From positions 9,739,636 to 9,803,635 of the forward strand of contig NZ_CP186274.1 of NCBI RefSeq assembly GCF_049331405.1: a DNA stretch of 64,000 bases. The letters are read 5' to 3'. The DNA is from PoT sp049331405. Its GTDB lineage: Bacteria > Planctomycetota > Planctomycetia > Isosphaerales > Isosphaeraceae. The notes under the pieces were generated by a model. It was not told where the DNA came from. It saw only the letters and a program-made list of their open reading frames with translations, and did no database searches. Shown here one piece after another: positions 18,645-26,370 of the stretch. The stretch's first letter is position 1; every line of letters begins with the position of its first letter. A program made the translations under genes and the position numbers.

Positions 18645-19886
18645 ATGGCCATCGCAATCACGATCCCGCGCCTGGGTTGGAGCATGGAAGAAGGGGTCTT
18701 CGTCGGCTGGCTCAAACGCGAAGGCGAGCCGGTCCGCGTGGGCGACCCCATCTTCAGCCTCGAAGGGGAGAAGGCTACCCAGGACGTCGAATCCGTCGAC
18801 GAGGGGACCCTGCGCATCCCCCCCGACGCCCCCTCGCCAGGCCAGACCGTCCTCGTCGGCACGATCATCGGCTACCTGCTCCAGGCCGATGAATCCGAGT
18901 TGCCCGCGACGACGCCCGCCGGCCCCGGAGAGGTTCGCCAGTCGGCCCCCGTGGAGGCTGCACCCGCACGGGTCGAGGCCGCGGGCCAGCGTTCGGCTAA
19001 GCCACGAAGTTCACCCCTGGCGCGTCGGATCGCCCGCGAGCACGGCATCGACTGGACCCAGCTCGTCGGCAGCGGCAGCTCGGGCCGGATCCGGCGGGAC
19101 GATGTCCTAGAGGCAGTCCGCAACGGCCAGGCCGCATCGCGACCCGCGCCGGCGACGACGGCCGTCGGCCACGAGAACGGCAACGGCGCACCGAGCCGGT
19201 CGTTCTCCGTGGACGCGACCCGGAACACGATCGCGGGACGGATGGTCGAGAGCCTGCGAACGACGGCCCCCGTGACCCTGACGACGACCGTCGACGCCAC
19301 CAACCTCGTCGGCCTCCGCCGCCAGTTCAAGGCCGCCTGGCCGGCCGGCGACGAGATCCCGAGCTATAACGACTTCCTCATCAAGCTCTGCGCTTTGGCC
19401 CTCCGCGACCACCCTCGCCTCAATGCCCGCTGGCGCCCTGGCGACGCCCAGATTGTTGTTGCCGATGAGGCCCACATCGGGTTCGCGGTCGACACCGAAG
19501 GCGGGCTCCTCGTCCCCGTGATCAAAGGTCCGGCCGACCTCGGGATCCGGGCGATCGCCTCGCGTTCGCGAGAGCTCGTCGCGCAGGCCCGAAGGGGCAA
19601 GCTCCGCCCGGTGGATATGCAGGGGGGGACGTTCACCATCACGAACCTCGGCGCCTTCGGCATCGAGACCTTCACGCCGATCATCAACATCCCCGAGTGC
19701 GCGATCCTGGGCGTCGGAAAGATCGAGTGTCGCCCGGTGATGGACGGCGAGAAGGTGGTGGGTCGCGAGCAGATGTTCCTGAGCCTGACCTTCGACCACC
19801 GCATCGTCGACGGCGCCCCCGCCGCGCGTTTCCTGCAGCATCTCGGCCGGCTCATCGAAAACCCCGGCCCCTGGCTGATGTCTTGA
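18645..19886 (+). CDS. Dihydrolipoyl acyltransferase (E2)
   Basis: A 413-residue E2 component. The lipoyl domain (1-78) has the modified lysine at K43 in EGEKATQDVES. The peripheral-subunit-binding domain is at about 118-155 (SSPLARRIAREHGIDW). The catalytic domain spans about 190-413 and ends with the active-site H385 in DHRIVDG. A single lipoyl domain is typical of acetoin-type and branched-chain-type complexes. It accepts the acyl group from the preceding fused E1 and passes it to CoA. AAGGA stands upstream of the ATG and the gap to the E1 gene is 15 bases. It is the fifth gene of the operon. Confidence 0.94.
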   Translation: MAIAITIPRLGWSMEEGVFVGWLKREGEPVRVGDPIFSLEGEKATQDVESVDEGTLRIPPDAPSPGQTVLVGTIIGYLLQADESELPATTPAGPGEVRQSAPVEAAPARVEAAGQRSAKPRSSPLARRIAREHGIDWTQLVGSGSSGRIRRDDVLEAVRNGQAASRPAPATTAVGHENGNGAPSRSFSVDATRNTIAGRMVESLRTTAPVTLTTTVDATNLVGLRRQFKAAWPAGDEIPSYNDFLIKLCALALRDHPRLNARWRPGDAQIVVADEAHIGFAVDTEGGLLVPVIKGPADLGIRAIASRSRELVAQARRGKLRPVDMQGGTFTITNLGAFGIETFTPIINIPECAILGVGKIECRPVMDGEKVVGREQMFLSLTFDHRIVDGAPAARFLQHLGRLIENPGPWLMS

Positions 19887-19904
19887 GAGTGAGGAGTTCC
19901 CCCA

Positions 19905-20687
19905 TTGCGCTGTGATCTATCCGGCAAGGTCAGTCTCGTCACCGGCGCCGCCCGAGGGATCGGCCAGGAGATCGCCGATCAGCTCGCCGCCAACGGCAGC
20001 ACCGTGGTCTACACCGACGTCGACGAGGCCGGCGTCCGCGAGGCCGCGGAGCGTACTCCGGGCGCGCACTGGCGTACGTTGAACGTCACGAACACGGAGC
20101 AGGTGGAGTCGGTCATCGGCTCCGTCGCCTCCGAGTTCGGCCGGCTCGACATCCTCGTCAACAACGCAGGCGTGAACACCCTCCATGATCGCGTGACGAT
20201 CGACAAGTTCCCCCGCTCGGAGTGGGACCGCCTGCTCGCCGTCGACCTCACCGGCCTCTACGACGTCAGCCGCTTCGCCGCCCGCGTCATGGTCGAGCAG
20301 CGATCGGGACGCATCATCAACATCGCATCCATCGTCGGCCTCGTCCCGCTCCGGCTCCAGTGTGCGTTCGTCGCCGCCAAGGCCGGGGTCGTCAACCTGA
20401 CCAAGGCGATGGCCCTGGAGCTCGGCCCTCAGGGGATCCTCGTCAACGGCATCGCCCCCGGCTCGACCCTCACCGACGGCACCCGCAAGCTCTTCTACGA
20501 AGAGGGGGGCGTCTTCCGCGACTCCGTCAAGCAGATGCTCGCCCACGTCCCCCTAGGGCGCCCGGCCGAGACCCGCGAGATCGCCATCGCCGCCGTCTTC
20601 CTCGCCGACCCCGACAACTCCTACATGAACGGCCACATCCTCACCGTCGACGGCGGCTGGACCGCCGGCTACGCCCGCGAGTTCTGA
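19905..20687 (+). CDS. SDR-family protein with Phe in place of the catalytic Tyr
   Basis: A 260-residue short-chain dehydrogenase/reductase fold protein. The cofactor loop TGAARGIG is at 13-20, NNAG at 86-89 and the catalytic serine in NIASIVG at 142. The expected Y-x-x-x-K reads F155-V-A-A-K159; the codon is TTC where TAC or TAT would give tyrosine. The C-terminus (TVDGGWTAGY) is normal. Classical SDR enzymes need this Tyr for proton transfer, so activity may be lost, altered or regulatory. The TTG start is supported by GAGGAG, with GGAG eight bases upstream; no ATG fits near the N-terminus. It is the last gene of the catabolic operon, 18 bases after the E2 stop. In related pathways an SDR oxidises the 2-keto-3-deoxy acid before FAH cleavage. 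Confidence 0.88.
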   Translation: MRCDLSGKVSLVTGAARGIGQEIADQLAANGSTVVYTDVDEAGVREAAERTPGAHWRTLNVTNTEQVESVIGSVASEFGRLDILVNNAGVNTLHDRVTIDKFPRSEWDRLLAVDLTGLYDVSRFAARVMVEQRSGRIINIASIVGLVPLRLQCAFVAAKAGVVNLTKAMALELGPQGILVNGIAPGSTLTDGTRKLFYEEGGVFRDSVKQMLAHVPLGRPAETREIAIAAVFLADPDNSYMNGHILTVDGGWTAGYAREF

Positions 20688-20698
20688 CGAGCAGGTAA

Positions 20699-20736
20699 GG
20701 GCCCCGCAATCACCCTTTAGTGGGATCGCGGGGCCC
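20699..20736. terminator. Strong hairpin between convergent genes
   Basis: GGGCCCCGC (20699-20707) pairs perfectly with GCGGGGCCC (20728-20736). It lies 12 bases after the SDR stop and overlaps the end of the convergent ferredoxin gene. There is no T-tract, so it may act as a two-way attenuating hairpin or protect 3' ends rather than be a full terminator. Confidence 0.5.
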
Positions 20737-21003
20737 GAGCGGTTCCTTGCGGTCGACGATCGGCGGGCAGACCGCGGCCATCTCGCGGTTCAGGGCGATG
20801 TACGACTGCCAGGCCTCCGGCACCTCCTCCTCATAGAAGATCGCGTCGACGGGGCATTCGACCCGGCACGCGTCGCAATCGATGCAGTCATCCGGGTCGA
20901 TGTACAACATCTGCTCCCCCTCGCGGAAGCAATCCGTAGGGCAGACAACCACGCAATCTGTGTACTTGCAGCCGCTGCAAGGCTCGGTCACCACATAAGC
21001 CAT
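20710..21003 (-). CDS. fdxA: Seven-iron ferredoxin
   Basis: A 97-residue ferredoxin of the FdxA type. The first cluster region is C9-S-G-C12-K-Y-T-D-C17-V-V-V-C21-P and the second is C40-I-D-C43-D-A-C46-R-V-E-C50-P. This pattern gives one [3Fe-4S] and one [4Fe-4S] centre in the family. The 40-residue C-terminal tail is the usual length. It carries electrons in the cytoplasm; its partner is not identifiable here. AGGAGC eight bases before the ATG at 21003 sets the start; an upstream in-frame extension is not supported. It is transcribed towards the catabolic operon and separated from it by a strong hairpin. Confidence 0.93.
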   Translation of the reverse strand: MAYVVTEPCSGCKYTDCVVVCPTDCFREGEQMLYIDPDDCIDCDACRVECPVDAIFYEEEVPEAWQSYIALNREMAAVCPPIVDRKEPLGPRDPTKG

Positions 21004-21184
21004 AGCTCGGGCTCCTGTCTGGGTTCCGCTCGCCTCGCCAGGTGCGAGTGCGTCCGCGGATCCCCCCAGGGCATGCCCTTTCCGGCGCCCGAGCGGCCAA
21101 ACTTCCACCGATTTTCGTTACGATGGATCCGTCGACGCATACTTGATGCGTCTTCCCCCCACTCGATCGAGGAGGCCCAATCCG

Positions 21185-21775
21185 ATGACGACGGACGCGA
21201 CTCCCGGCGCGGGGACATCCCTCATCCTGCTCGAGCGCTATCGCGACGGCGACGACCAGGCCGCCGAGGCCCTCTTCGCCCGCTACTTCGAACGCCTGAC
21301 CGCCCTGGCTCGCAGCCGCCTTGCCCCTCGCCTGGCGAGGAGGACCGACCCCGAGGACATCGTCCTCTCGGTCTATCGCAGCTTCTTCGTCGAGGCCCGG
21401 CAGGGTCGCTACACCTTGAGCCGCGGCGGCGACCTCTGGAGGCTGCTCGCCTCGATCACCCGGCACAAGCTCCTCCGCCAGGTCCGACACCAGACGGCGG
21501 AACGTCGCTCGGTCGACCTGGAACGGCCACTGGCCTCCGACGATCTCCTCGCCCACGAGGCCGGCCCCACCGCCGAGGAAGCGATCATCCTGGCCGACGA
21601 GCTGGAACAGATCTTCTCGCACGCCTCGGAGTTCGAAAGGCGCGTGCTCGAGCTGCGTCTCCAGGGGCTCCTGATCTCCGAGATCGCCGAGGACACGGGA
21701 CGCTCCGAACGCTCGGTCCGCCGCGCCCTCGCCCAGATCCGCGAGGCCCTTTCCGCCCGGCTCGACGATGCCTGA
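21185..21775 (+). CDS. ECF-type sigma factor coupled to a protein kinase
   Basis: A 196-residue ECF sigma factor of the planctomycete kind (RpoE/Sigma70_ECF). Region 2 is at about 20-85 (LLERYRDGDDQAAEALFARYFERL, then TDPEDIVLSVYRSFF). Region 4 is at about 135-185 (FERRVLELRLQGLLISEIAEDTGRSERSVRRAL). GAGGAGG nine or so bases before the ATG at 21185 fixes the start. Its last eight bases overlap the start of the serine/threonine kinase gene in another frame, so the two are translationally coupled. Kinase-linked ECFs are thought to be activated by phosphorylation instead of by an anti-sigma factor; no anti-sigma gene is nearby. Target promoters are unknown. Confidence 0.9.
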   Translation: MTTDATPGAGTSLILLERYRDGDDQAAEALFARYFERLTALARSRLAPRLARRTDPEDIVLSVYRSFFVEARQGRYTLSRGGDLWRLLASITRHKLLRQVRHQTAERRSVDLERPLASDDLLAHEAGPTAEEAIILADELEQIFSHASEFERRVLELRLQGLLISEIAEDTGRSERSVRRALAQIREALSARLDDA

Positions 21776-23054
21776 CGCGAACTTCGAGTCGCAAATCCTG
21801 CGCTTCGAGCAGGCCTGGGGCCGGCACGATCCTCCTTTCATCGGGGATTATCTTCTCAACTCAAACGTTGATTCATCCACTGGAGGGATCAAGCTCCTCA
21901 TCGAACTCATCAGCATCGACCTGGAGTTCCGCTGGCGCAGGCTCGCCGGGCGAGATCGCTTCGTACTGGAAGATTACGCAGCGGCCTTCCCCGAACTCGG
22001 CCCGCTCGAAAACCTTCCACTCGAACTCCTCGGTGAAGAGTACCGGGTGCGTCGGCAATGGGGAGATCGTCCATCGCACAAGTCGTTCCTCGCCAGGTTC
22101 CGATTGAGGCATGAATTCATATTTGAACGTCTCCGAAACATCGACGCGGAGATCGAGGAAGAGGCGAAGTCTACTCGCTCACGCCCTTCGCTCGAGGTGG
22201 GTGGGACATTCACCCAAGGTTCTGACTCACATCTTACCGACCTACTCTCCCATCAGGACTTCCTGCTCAGACGCCTGATCGGTGCCGGCGCGATGGGGAA
22301 GGTGTACGAGGCCTGGCAGCGCAGCACGAGCCGCAAGGTCGCGGTGAAGTTCCTCCGCAAGACGCTGCTCCGCCACCCGCGGGTCGTGCAAAGGTTCCGA
22401 GACGAGGCGGACACGATCGCGAGGCTGCAACACCCTCGCATCGTAAGCACCCAGGGGCTCGGCCGGACGGGGGGCGGCTCGTACTTCATCGTCATGGACC
22501 TCGTCGAGGGCCCCAACCTGGACGAGACCCTCCGACGCGGCCCTGTGGATCTCGGCGACGCCGTCCGCTGGATTCTGGATGCCGCCGAGGCGCTCGCCCA
22601 TGCCCATGAGCGCGGGATCATCCACTGCGACCTCAAGCCGGCGAACCTCCTTCGCGACGAGCATGACCGCATCCGCGTCACCGACTTCGGCCTCGCGCGA
22701 TCCCTCGCCGAGTCGACCCGCTCGATTGCCGAGGTCGAAGGCACCGCCCCGTTCATGGCCCCCGAGCAGGCCTCGCGTCACTGGGGGCCGATCGACGAAC
22801 GCACCGACGTCTACGGCCTCGGAGCCGTCCTCTTCACGCTCGCAACGGGGCGACCTCCCTACGTCGGGCGTCGGCTCCCGGATATCCTCGCCCAGGTCGC
22901 CTCCGCCGCGCCCGTGCCATCGTTGACGGGGTTTCGCCCCCACCTCCCCGAAGGCCTCGGTAACTTCTGCCGTAAATGCCTGGCCAAGCGTCCCGAGGAA
23001 CGGTTCGCATCCATCCTGGAGGCGAGATCGGCATTGCTGAAGCACTATCACTAA
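21768..23054 (+). CDS. Soluble serine/threonine protein kinase (non-RD)
   Basis: A 428-residue kinase. An N-terminal region of about 160 residues precedes the catalytic domain (166-428). The Gly loop is IGAGAMGKVY, the ATP lysine is K194 (VAVKFL), the catalytic loop is H286-C-D288-L-K290-P-A-N, the metal motif is DFG at 306-308, and APEQ is at 331-334. The residue before the catalytic Asp is Cys, not Arg, so this is a non-RD kinase that may not need activation-loop phosphorylation. No transmembrane helix or PASTA/WD40 tail is visible, unlike many planctomycete kinases. The start overlaps the sigma gene by eight bases. The N-terminal region probably binds or senses the partner; that is inference. 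Confidence 0.92.
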   Translation: MPDANFESQILRFEQAWGRHDPPFIGDYLLNSNVDSSTGGIKLLIELISIDLEFRWRRLAGRDRFVLEDYAAAFPELGPLENLPLELLGEEYRVRRQWGDRPSHKSFLARFRLRHEFIFERLRNIDAEIEEEAKSTRSRPSLEVGGTFTQGSDSHLTDLLSHQDFLLRRLIGAGAMGKVYEAWQRSTSRKVAVKFLRKTLLRHPRVVQRFRDEADTIARLQHPRIVSTQGLGRTGGGSYFIVMDLVEGPNLDETLRRGPVDLGDAVRWILDAAEALAHAHERGIIHCDLKPANLLRDEHDRIRVTDFGLARSLAESTRSIAEVEGTAPFMAPEQASRHWGPIDERTDVYGLGAVLFTLATGRPPYVGRRLPDILAQVASAAPVPSLTGFRPHLPEGLGNFCRKCLAKRPEERFASILEARSALLKHYH

Positions 23055-23069
23055 AACATGATCACGGTC

Positions 23070-24479
23070 TCACTTAGCAGGCTCGGCCGGTTTATCGACG
23101 CGGGGGTCGTAGACGGTCGGGATCATACCGTCGTCGAGGTCGCCAGTGCCGTCGTCGGGGAGGTGTTTGAGGTAGGGACCGACGAGGGCGGTCTCCGAGG
23201 GGGCGGGGGTGCCGTGGTCGCGGCGGTAGAGTTCCTCGGCGAGGATCAGGACGAGGGCGCGTTGGTCGCGCCGCTCCTGGGCCGAGACGGAAGGCCAGGG
23301 CCACTGGCAGAGGATCTGCTTGGCGTCGAGGGCCCCGACGAGCCGCTCGGCGAGTTCGCTGGGGGTCAGGGTGACCTTGGCCGAGGTCGGGCTGCCGCCG
23401 GGGGGGTAGAGGAAGACGGTCGACTTCTGCTCGAAGCTCGAGAATGTCGCCCGGACGGCCGCCTTCTGATTCGCCTTGGTGGACTGCTCGACGCGGCCGA
23501 CCCAGTTGGCGAACGCCATGCGTAAAACCCGACGGCTCCGCTCGGGCTCGTTCCGGAGGAAGCGGCTCGTCTTGTAGAGGGTCTGCGAGAGGTTGGGGGG
23601 CAGGGATTCGCCGAAGATCCGGAACTTGATGTCCTCGCCGTCGCCGTGATTGAGCAAAGTGTCCGACTTGGTCAACTCGCGCATGGCGAAGAGGTAGTCG
23701 AGCTTCAAGGAGAAGACATCCCACTCGGGCCTGGGCTCGCAGCCGACCACGTCGGCGAGGGCCGCCTTGAGCGTCGCCATCTCGGTTTTGGGGTCGGCGG
23801 CCCAGTGTTCCAGTCGCTTCCGCATCCGGCTGCAGTTGTGACCGATGATAACCCGCTCCATCATCAGCCCACATCGGATCAAATGGACGCGGAGCCTGAG
23901 GATCGAGCGATACAGGTCCCAGGCCCCGGCCATGTCCCCTTGCTTCTCAAGCCGGGAACCCTCGAGTTCCGCCAGCAAGATCAGGCGGCCGTAGTCCATG
24001 CGCTCATAGTTGAAGAGGGACTCCTTGTCCGACGGATGCGCCACGCCGCCAATCAGGTCGGTCCCCTGGCGGAACCATTCCAGCGCCGGGCGGTTCGACT
24101 CGACCCATTCTCGAAGCTTGGGATCGACCTTCTCCCAGTCGAGATCCGGGCCCGAACGAAGCATCGCCATCGAGACGCTGGGGAACGGCTTCATCTCGGC
24201 CGCCGCCTGCCGGTAGAAGGCGAACGCGTTGTGGTCGTCGGGGATCTTGACCCCGGCCACATCCGCGAGGTCAAACGGGTCGCCGATGTCGGGCAGCCCG
24301 ATCAGCCCGCAGGCCCTCCAGGCCAACGCCCCCGCCGCGACCACGATCAGGCCGAGCACCAAAGCCAGGAGGATTCTCAACGCCTGCCGGCCCCGCTTCC
24401 ACGCGTAGCGGCGCAGTCGCGTCCAGGTATCGGGCGGGGCCACATGCAGGCTCGAACTCGCCTCGTTCTCGGTCGCCAT
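23070..24479 (-). CDS. Membrane-anchored protein of unknown function
   Basis: A 469-residue protein with a 33-residue basic cytoplasmic N-terminus and one transmembrane helix (about 34-56). The large extracytoplasmic region is mainly helical. It contains no cofactor, protease or glycosidase motif that I recognise; the pattern of Arg/Leu-rich helices (FNYERMDYGRLILLAELEG, DMAGAWDLYRSILRLR) is reminiscent of planctomycete-only proteins. It is convergent with the kinase gene, with 15 bases between the stops. No good ribosome binding site precedes the ATG at 24479. Upstream lie about 300 bases without a gene. No function is proposed. Confidence 0.72.
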   Translation of the reverse strand: MATENEASSSLHVAPPDTWTRLRRYAWKRGRQALRILLALVLGLIVVAAGALAWRACGLIGLPDIGDPFDLADVAGVKIPDDHNAFAFYRQAAAEMKPFPSVSMAMLRSGPDLDWEKVDPKLREWVESNRPALEWFRQGTDLIGGVAHPSDKESLFNYERMDYGRLILLAELEGSRLEKQGDMAGAWDLYRSILRLRVHLIRCGLMMERVIIGHNCSRMRKRLEHWAADPKTEMATLKAALADVVGCEPRPEWDVFSLKLDYLFAMRELTKSDTLLNHGDGEDIKFRIFGESLPPNLSQTLYKTSRFLRNEPERSRRVLRMAFANWVGRVEQSTKANQKAAVRATFSSFEQKSTVFLYPPGGSPTSAKVTLTPSELAERLVGALDAKQILCQWPWPSVSAQERRDQRALVLILAEELYRRDHGTPAPSETALVGPYLKHLPDDGTGDLDDGMIPTVYDPRVDKPAEPAK

Positions 24480-24718
24480 TGAGGACTCGCGCTCTCGGTG
24501 GAAGTGACGGGGCCCGAACCAACGACATCTGTCTTATTTTGCAAAATTCCCGGCCGGAGCTCAAGGGAGAGATTGGGCGGCCCGACTTCTTGGGCTCTGC
24601 ATCGAACCCTCTGGCAAGAGATGATAGCGATGGATGGCGCCTCTCGGAATCAAATATCACCATGATTTCCGCAATCCGAGATCATCGCATGCAGCCATGC
24701 CATGCTTCGAAAGGGGAA

Positions 24719-24750
24719 GGGCCGGCGACATCGCGCGATGCCGGCGGCCC
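24719..24750 (-). terminator. Candidate terminator after the double hydrolase gene
   Basis: GCCGG / CCGGC arms surround the palindrome CATCGC-GCGATG, with outer GGGCC / GGCCC. It sits 28 bases past the stop at 24778. On the minus strand a pyrimidine-rich run (TTCCCCTTTC) follows. The stem is strong, the T-tract imperfect. Confidence 0.5.
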
Positions 24751-24777
24751 TCGTTGCGAGACTTCAGAATCCGCTCG

Positions 24778-26298
24778 TCACGGCTTCTTCTGCGTGGCGA
24801 GGATGAAATCCAAGACCGGCTTCGGATCCCTCGGCGCGGATGGATAATGCCCCTGGCCCTCGGTGATGACGACGAGGATCTGGCCACCGAGCCCCTTGTA
24901 CCGCGACTCGACGACGCGTGTCTGGCTCTCGAGCCAGGGGTCAAGGCTGCCGCAGGCGTGGAGTAGGGGGACGCCCGCCCTGGCGAGTGCGGCGAGGCCC
25001 TCGAACGGCGAGGTCTTCGACATCAGGCTGCGGAGCGCCGGGTTCTCGCCGTAGAGACACGAGACCTTCTCCGGGTTCTCGGCCGCCCAGGCATAGGCCT
25101 CGCCGGCCGACGTGCCGATGCCTTCGAGCACGGGCTTTCTGGAAAACCCATGCTCGACCATCAACTTGTACACGTCGTCCCATTCCTGATGCAGCGGCCC
25201 CGACTGGGCGAGCAAGGGGGCCACGACGATATGGAAGCCGTGGGCGAGCAGGGCCTGGTCGACGGCGGCATCGCGCCTGAGGTTGTCGGCGCGGAAGACC
25301 CAGGGCTTCCCGGGCGCGACCTCCCTGGGGACGATCACCGACATCCGGGTCAGGCCCCAGGGGCTCTTCGCGCCGTCGTCATAGCGCTCGTAGCTCTCGA
25401 CGACCCCGGGGCCCCTGCAGGTGGCGTAGGTCTTCTCGGGTTCGAACTCGCGATACGAACTGTCGTTCTTATAATAATACGACCGGACGAAGGAGTCGCC
25501 CGCGAAGCCGGGGAGTTCCCGCTTCTTGGGCTGGGTATGCGCGACGATCCAGTCGGCGATGATCTTGGGGTCGCGGAGGCTATGCGGGTGGTGGGCGACG
25601 CCGTCCTTGATGACGACGGTGATCTCGCCGCCGAGCTCGTGATAGCGGGCCTCGATGGGGAGCGTGTGCTTCTCGAGGAGGAAGTCGAGGCTCCCGCAGA
25701 TATTCAGGAGCGCGACGTCATTCTTCGCCAGGGCGTCGAGCCGGGCGAAGTCGCCGGGGCGGATCGCGGGGTTATCGGCATAGATGCAGGAGACCTTATC
25801 CGGGTTCGCCGCCGACCACTCGTAGGCGTTGACGCCCCCCTTGCTCATGCCCACGAAGGCGGGCTTCTTCGAGAGCCCGTGCTTCTCGGTCAGGTAGGAG
25901 TACCAGGCATCCCAGGCCTTGCCCGGGTCGGGCGTGATGAACACAACGTGATATCCTCGCCTGAGCAACTCCACCTCGCCCTGGGGCTCGTGGTTCCAGT
26001 AGCACCCTTGCCAGGACCAGGGATTGCCGGGGGCGGGGGTCTTGGGGACGACCACGATGCAGCGCCGCTGACCCGGAGCGGGCCCCTTCACGCCGTGGCC
26101 CTCGTCGGCGTCGCGACGGAACGGCTTGATCTCCAGGCTCGACTCGTCCATCACGTAGTCGTAGCGGTCGAAGCCGTCGTGCCAGTGGGTCTTCTCGCCA
26201 TCGAACGGCACGTAGGCGTCGGCCGCTTGTGCGGGGCTCGCGCCAGCGAAGGCCGCGGCGAAGAGGATCGCAGGGAGCCACCATCGAAGACGCTTCAT
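24778..26298 (-). CDS. Secreted tandem alpha/beta-hydrolase (two modules)
   Basis: A 506-residue exported protein: signal peptide at 1-25 (ending SPAQA), then two related alpha/beta-hydrolase modules. Module 1 (about 80-255) has the nucleophile elbow G-M-S152-K-G-G and histidines in GVAHHPHS. Module 2 (about 318-506) has G-T-S397-A-G and GQGHYPS. Shared landmarks are HG[FY]H[IV]V, CGSLD, RY+GLGG and the final D-[FW]-I, so it arose by internal duplication. Both Ser and His are kept, so both may be active. The fold suits esterases or acetyl-xylan-type deacetylases. An ATG at 26304 and GTG at 26313 are alternative starts; no clear ribosome binding site distinguishes them. The next gene upstream carries a third copy of the module. 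Confidence 0.8.
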   Translation of the reverse strand: MKRLRWWLPAILFAAAFAGASPAQAADAYVPFDGEKTHWHDGFDRYDYVMDESSLEIKPFRRDADEGHGVKGPAPGQRRCIVVVPKTPAPGNPWSWQGCYWNHEPQGEVELLRRGYHVVFITPDPGKAWDAWYSYLTEKHGLSKKPAFVGMSKGGVNAYEWSAANPDKVSCIYADNPAIRPGDFARLDALAKNDVALLNICGSLDFLLEKHTLPIEARYHELGGEITVVIKDGVAHHPHSLRDPKIIADWIVAHTQPKKRELPGFAGDSFVRSYYYKNDSSYREFEPEKTYATCRGPGVVESYERYDDGAKSPWGLTRMSVIVPREVAPGKPWVFRADNLRRDAAVDQALLAHGFHIVVAPLLAQSGPLHQEWDDVYKLMVEHGFSRKPVLEGIGTSAGEAYAWAAENPEKVSCLYGENPALRSLMSKTSPFEGLAALARAGVPLLHACGSLDPWLESQTRVVESRYKGLGGQILVVITEGQGHYPSAPRDPKPVLDFILATQKKP

Positions 26299-26370
26299 GC
26301 TCATCGGAGTCACTCGGGATGACAGGGAGTTGGGATGAGTTCGACGATGGGGGGAATACCGGCAATGGGA

